From: VFBF01 sp964530695 | Lineage (GTDB): Bacteria > Pseudomonadota > Alphaproteobacteria > Caulobacterales > Aquidulcibacteraceae | DNA: 16,540 nucleotides | Direction of reading: 5' to 3' | Assembly (NCBI GenBank): GCA_964530695.1 | Contig: CAZGYQ010000080.1 | Location: 1 to 16,540, forward strand | Part shown: in pieces, positions 14,545-16,540 of the stretch | Numbering within the stretch: the stretch's first letter is position 1 | Layout: the number at the start of each line of letters is the position of its first letter | Program-made: the position numbers and the translations under genes | Notes under the pieces: model-generated | The model's input: only the letters and a program-made list of their open reading frames with translations | Told to the model about the DNA's origin: nothing | Databases searched by the model: none

Positions 14545-15843
14545 ATGTTCGCTCGAAGCGTGATGGGCGCGGCGCTCGCCGCACTGGTTCTTTCCCCGGC
14601 CTCGGCGCAGACGCCGCAACCGGCTGAAACCTACATTCAGGCGGGCCGCGTGCTCGCCGATCCCGCCACCGGCCGCGTGGAGGCGGATCGCACCATCGTC
14701 GTCGCCGACGGCAAGGTCGTGCGCGTCGACGTCGGCTACACGACGGCGCCGGGCGCGCGCGTCATCGATCTCAAGGACAAATTCGTCCTGCCCGGCCTCA
14801 TCGACAGCCACGTCCACATCACCCACGAACTGGGGCCGAGCCAGGTGCTCGACGAGGTGACGCAGACGAGTTCGGACGCCGCGCTCGAGGGCGTCAAGTA
14901 CGCGCGGCGCACGGTGGAATCGGGCTTCACGACAGTCGCCGATCTCGGCGCGCCGAACGAGGCGATCTTCGCCTTGCGCGCCGCCATCGCCCGCGGCGCC
15001 GTCATGGGTCCGCGCATCGTCGCGGCGGGCGCCGCGATCACGCCGACCGGCGGGCACGGCGACGTGCATGGGTTTACAGAAGACGTGCTGCACGCCATCG
15101 CCACGCCGACCGCATGCAACGGCGCCGACGACTGCCGTCGCGTGGTGCGCGAACAGATCAGGCGCGGCGCCGACGTGATCAAGGTGACCGCCACGGGCGG
15201 CGTCTTGTCCAACACCCGCGCGGGTCTCGGCCAGCAGCTCACCGACGATGAGATGAAAGCGATCGCCGACACCGCGCATGCGCTCGGCCGGCGCGTCACC
15301 GCGCACGCGCACGGCGTCGACGGCGTGAATGCGGCGCTGCGCGCGGGCTTCGATTCCATCGAGCATGGCACCTATCTCGACCAGACCTCCATCCGCCTGT
15401 TCCGCGATCATCACGCGACGCTGGTGCCGACCGTGCTCGCGGGCGCGTGGGTCAGCGAGCGCGCGCGTGACGAGAACAGCTACCTGACGCCAGCGCAGAA
15501 GGAGAAGGCGCTCACCGCCGGGCCGCTGATGCTCGACATGCTGCGCCGCGCGCGCCTCGGCCGGGTGAACGTCGCCTTCGGCACGGACACTGGCGTCTCG
15601 CCGCACGGCATGAACGGGCGCGAAGCGGAACTGTGGGTGGAAGCCGGCTACACGCCGATCGAAGTCATCCGCGCGGCCACCGTGGGCGCCGCCGAGCATC
15701 TCCAGCTTTCAGCCGTCACGGGCGCTCTCAAACCAGGCATGAGCGCCGACATCATCGCCGTGGCCGGCGACCCGACCGCCGACATCTCGCAACTGCGCGA
15801 CGTGCGGTTCGCGATGGTGCGCGGCGCGGTGGCCAGACAGTAG
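14545..15843 (+). CDS. Exported metal-dependent amidohydrolase, probable Xaa-Pro/Xaa-Arg-type dipeptidase (COG1228)
   Basis: Amidohydrolase-superfamily enzyme of the imidazolonepropionase-like COG1228 branch. Characterised members close to this type, such as Caulobacter Cc2672 and the Sgx9260 enzymes, are dipeptidases. The 432-residue precursor has a signal peptide at 1-21 (cleavage after ASA), so it acts in the periplasm. The binuclear metal site is visible: H89 and H91 (DSHVHI), K213, probably carbamylated (VIKVTATGGV), H254/H256 (TAHAHG), H274 (SIEHGTYLD) and D348 (FGTDTG). GGHGD at 169-173 is also characteristic. I prefer the ATG at 14545, which has GGAGGGG directly upstream, over the in-frame ATG at 14533, which lacks one. 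Substrate preference is not readable from sequence. Confidence 0.9.
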   Translation: MFARSVMGAALAALVLSPASAQTPQPAETYIQAGRVLADPATGRVEADRTIVVADGKVVRVDVGYTTAPGARVIDLKDKFVLPGLIDSHVHITHELGPSQVLDEVTQTSSDAALEGVKYARRTVESGFTTVADLGAPNEAIFALRAAIARGAVMGPRIVAAGAAITPTGGHGDVHGFTEDVLHAIATPTACNGADDCRRVVREQIRRGADVIKVTATGGVLSNTRAGLGQQLTDDEMKAIADTAHALGRRVTAHAHGVDGVNAALRAGFDSIEHGTYLDQTSIRLFRDHHATLVPTVLAGAWVSERARDENSYLTPAQKEKALTAGPLMLDMLRRARLGRVNVAFGTDTGVSPHGMNGREAELWVEAGYTPIEVIRAATVGAAEHLQLSAVTGALKPGMSADIIAVAGDPTADISQLRDVRFAMVRGAVARQ

Positions 15844-15888
15844 CAACCATTCAGACTTACCCGTTCCCGGCTCGACGCAAAGCGGCGA

Positions 15889-16037
15889 GTCCGGGGCCCA
15901 TGCGAGCCATGAACCGCGGCCGTTGCGACGCCTGCATGGCGAGCCAATCGTGCTATTGGGCCCCGGACCCGCGCCTCACGGCGCGATCCGGGGATGGGTG
16001 AATCAGGGCATATGAAAGTTCTCATGCGGGATATGCC
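15889..16037 (+). promoter_or_regulatory. corA leader with nested and competing inverted repeats
   Basis: Arm A (15889-15900, GTCCGGGGCCCA) pairs perfectly over 12 bp with arm B (15957-15968, TGGGCCCCGGAC). Inside the loop, GCCATG (15906-15911) pairs with CATGGC (15935-15940). Arm B also pairs with arm C: CCCCGGA (15961-15967) with TCCGGGG (15987-15993), stacked on CGCGCC (15970-15975) with GGCGCG (15980-15985) around a TCAC loop. Structures A:B and B:C exclude each other. A third hairpin, GGCATAT (16007-16013) with ATATGCC (16031-16037), ends flush with the corA ATG and holds the likely Shine-Dalgarno GCGGGA in its loop. No U-tract follows any hairpin. It may be a regulatory RNA, or the 3' end of the upstream gene followed by an operator. 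Confidence 0.5.
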
Positions 16038-16540
16038 ATGATTGAAGTGTACCAGCGGCATGCCGACGGCGCGGTCCATCGGGCCAGCGATTGCGAAATC
16101 GCGCTTACCCAATCCGGCCTCGTCTGGATCGATCTCTGCGATCCGAGCGACACTGAGGAACAGCGCGTCGAAACCTCGCTCCGCGTCGACGTGCTCACCG
16201 CCGCCGAGCGATCGGCCATGGAGGATTCCGCGCGCTTCTACGAGGAAAACGGCGCGCTCTATCTCACCACGACCCTGCTTGGCCGTCGCGACGAGGGGCT
16301 GTTCCTGAGCGGGCCGGTCACCTTCATCCTCACCGACAAAGGCGTGCTGGTCACCGTGCGCCACATCAGCCCACGCGCCTTCGACATCGGTCACGGACGC
16401 TCCTCTGCGCGGATCGGACGCGCCGCCGGCGGCGCCGACGTGATGGTGGCGCTGATCGAGGGCTGCGTGGAGCGCATCGCCGACGTGCTGCAGGAGAGCA
16501 CCCGCAGCGCACTCGCGCTTTCCGCACAGGTGTTCGCCGA
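16038..16540 (+). CDS. CorA-family magnesium/cation channel, N-terminal part (cut by window end)
   Basis: The frame opens at ATG 16038 and stays open for 167 codons to the window edge. The visible part is the cytoplasmic N-terminal domain of a CorA-type pentameric Mg2+/Co2+ channel. It includes LVWIDLCDPSDTEEQRVE, then VLTAAERSAMEDSARFYEENGALYLTTTLLG, then the beta-strand segment GPVTFILTDKGVLVTVRH, followed by the start of the long helix (VALIEGCVERIADVLQEST). The two C-terminal membrane helices and the GMN selectivity motif lie beyond the window and cannot be checked, so a ZntB-type zinc transporter remains possible. A weak Shine-Dalgarno, GCGGGA, lies 6-12 bases before the ATG. Confidence 0.85.
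   Translation, partial: MIEVYQRHADGAVHRASDCEIALTQSGLVWIDLCDPSDTEEQRVETSLRVDVLTAAERSAMEDSARFYEENGALYLTTTLLGRRDEGLFLSGPVTFILTDKGVLVTVRHISPRAFDIGHGRSSARIGRAAGGADVMVALIEGCVERIADVLQESTRSALALSAQVFA

Noticed and set aside
14518..15699. 393-codon minus-strand frame opposite the amidohydrolase
   Set aside because: Shadow frame; the plus strand has a signal peptide and a full metal site.
15889..15968. tRNA-like or SRP-like RNA in the corA leader
   Set aside because: No T-loop GTTCRA in the right place, no CCA-side geometry and no conserved SRP apical loop on either strand.

Overview
The window looks like chromosomal DNA from a GC-rich alphaproteobacterium, most likely near Caulobacterales or Hyphomonadaceae. 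The lineage is an inference from strong G+C and CGC/GCG codon bias, an exopolyphosphatase-rlmE gene pair, hspQ, an unusual ast locus, and a large TonB-dependent receptor next to an OmpA-type porin. No tRNA, rRNA, insertion sequence, CRISPR array, prophage or toxin-antitoxin gene was seen. Fourteen protein genes are well supported, one of them cut by the right edge. Gene density is high, with many 4-base ATGA overlaps.

Layout. (1) 63-1819, minus strand: a short Ppx/GppA phosphatase translationally coupled to the 23S rRNA methyltransferase rlmE. (2) 1820-2009: divergent promoter region. It holds a very good match to a sigma-32 heat-shock promoter facing hspQ (2010-2333, plus). (3) 2330-7398, minus: an arginine succinyltransferase (AST) catabolic operon in the order M20 hydrolase, astA, astD, astB, all overlapping. 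astC and astE are absent. The M20 hydrolase, which resembles carboxypeptidase G2, sits where the desuccinylase function is needed. (4) 7563-8651, minus: OmpA-family outer-membrane protein with a strong terminator. (5) 8652-8955: 304-base gap with hairpins. (6) 8956-11526, minus: TonB-dependent receptor. (7) 11799-13662, plus: an aminoglycoside-phosphotransferase-like (ACAD10-type) kinase followed by trans-aconitate methyltransferase. (8) 13726-14481, plus: inner-membrane-anchored BON-OmpA protein. (9) 14545-15843, plus: exported amidohydrolase, probably a dipeptidase. (10) 16038-end, plus: CorA-family cation channel, preceded by a leader with nested and competing inverted repeats.

How the parts fit. 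The AST genes convert arginine through succinylarginine, succinylornithine and succinylglutamate semialdehyde to succinylglutamate. The missing aminotransferase step can be done by ArgD-type enzymes. The missing final desuccinylation is a plausible job for the M20 enzyme, which keeps every metal ligand of the family. The surface genes (OmpA, TonB receptor, BON-OmpA, exported dipeptidase) are typical envelope and scavenging functions. The observations most worth following are the AstE-replacement candidate, the corA leader, an arginine-rich short ORF that ends on the start codon of the AST operon, and the heat-shock promoter of hspQ.
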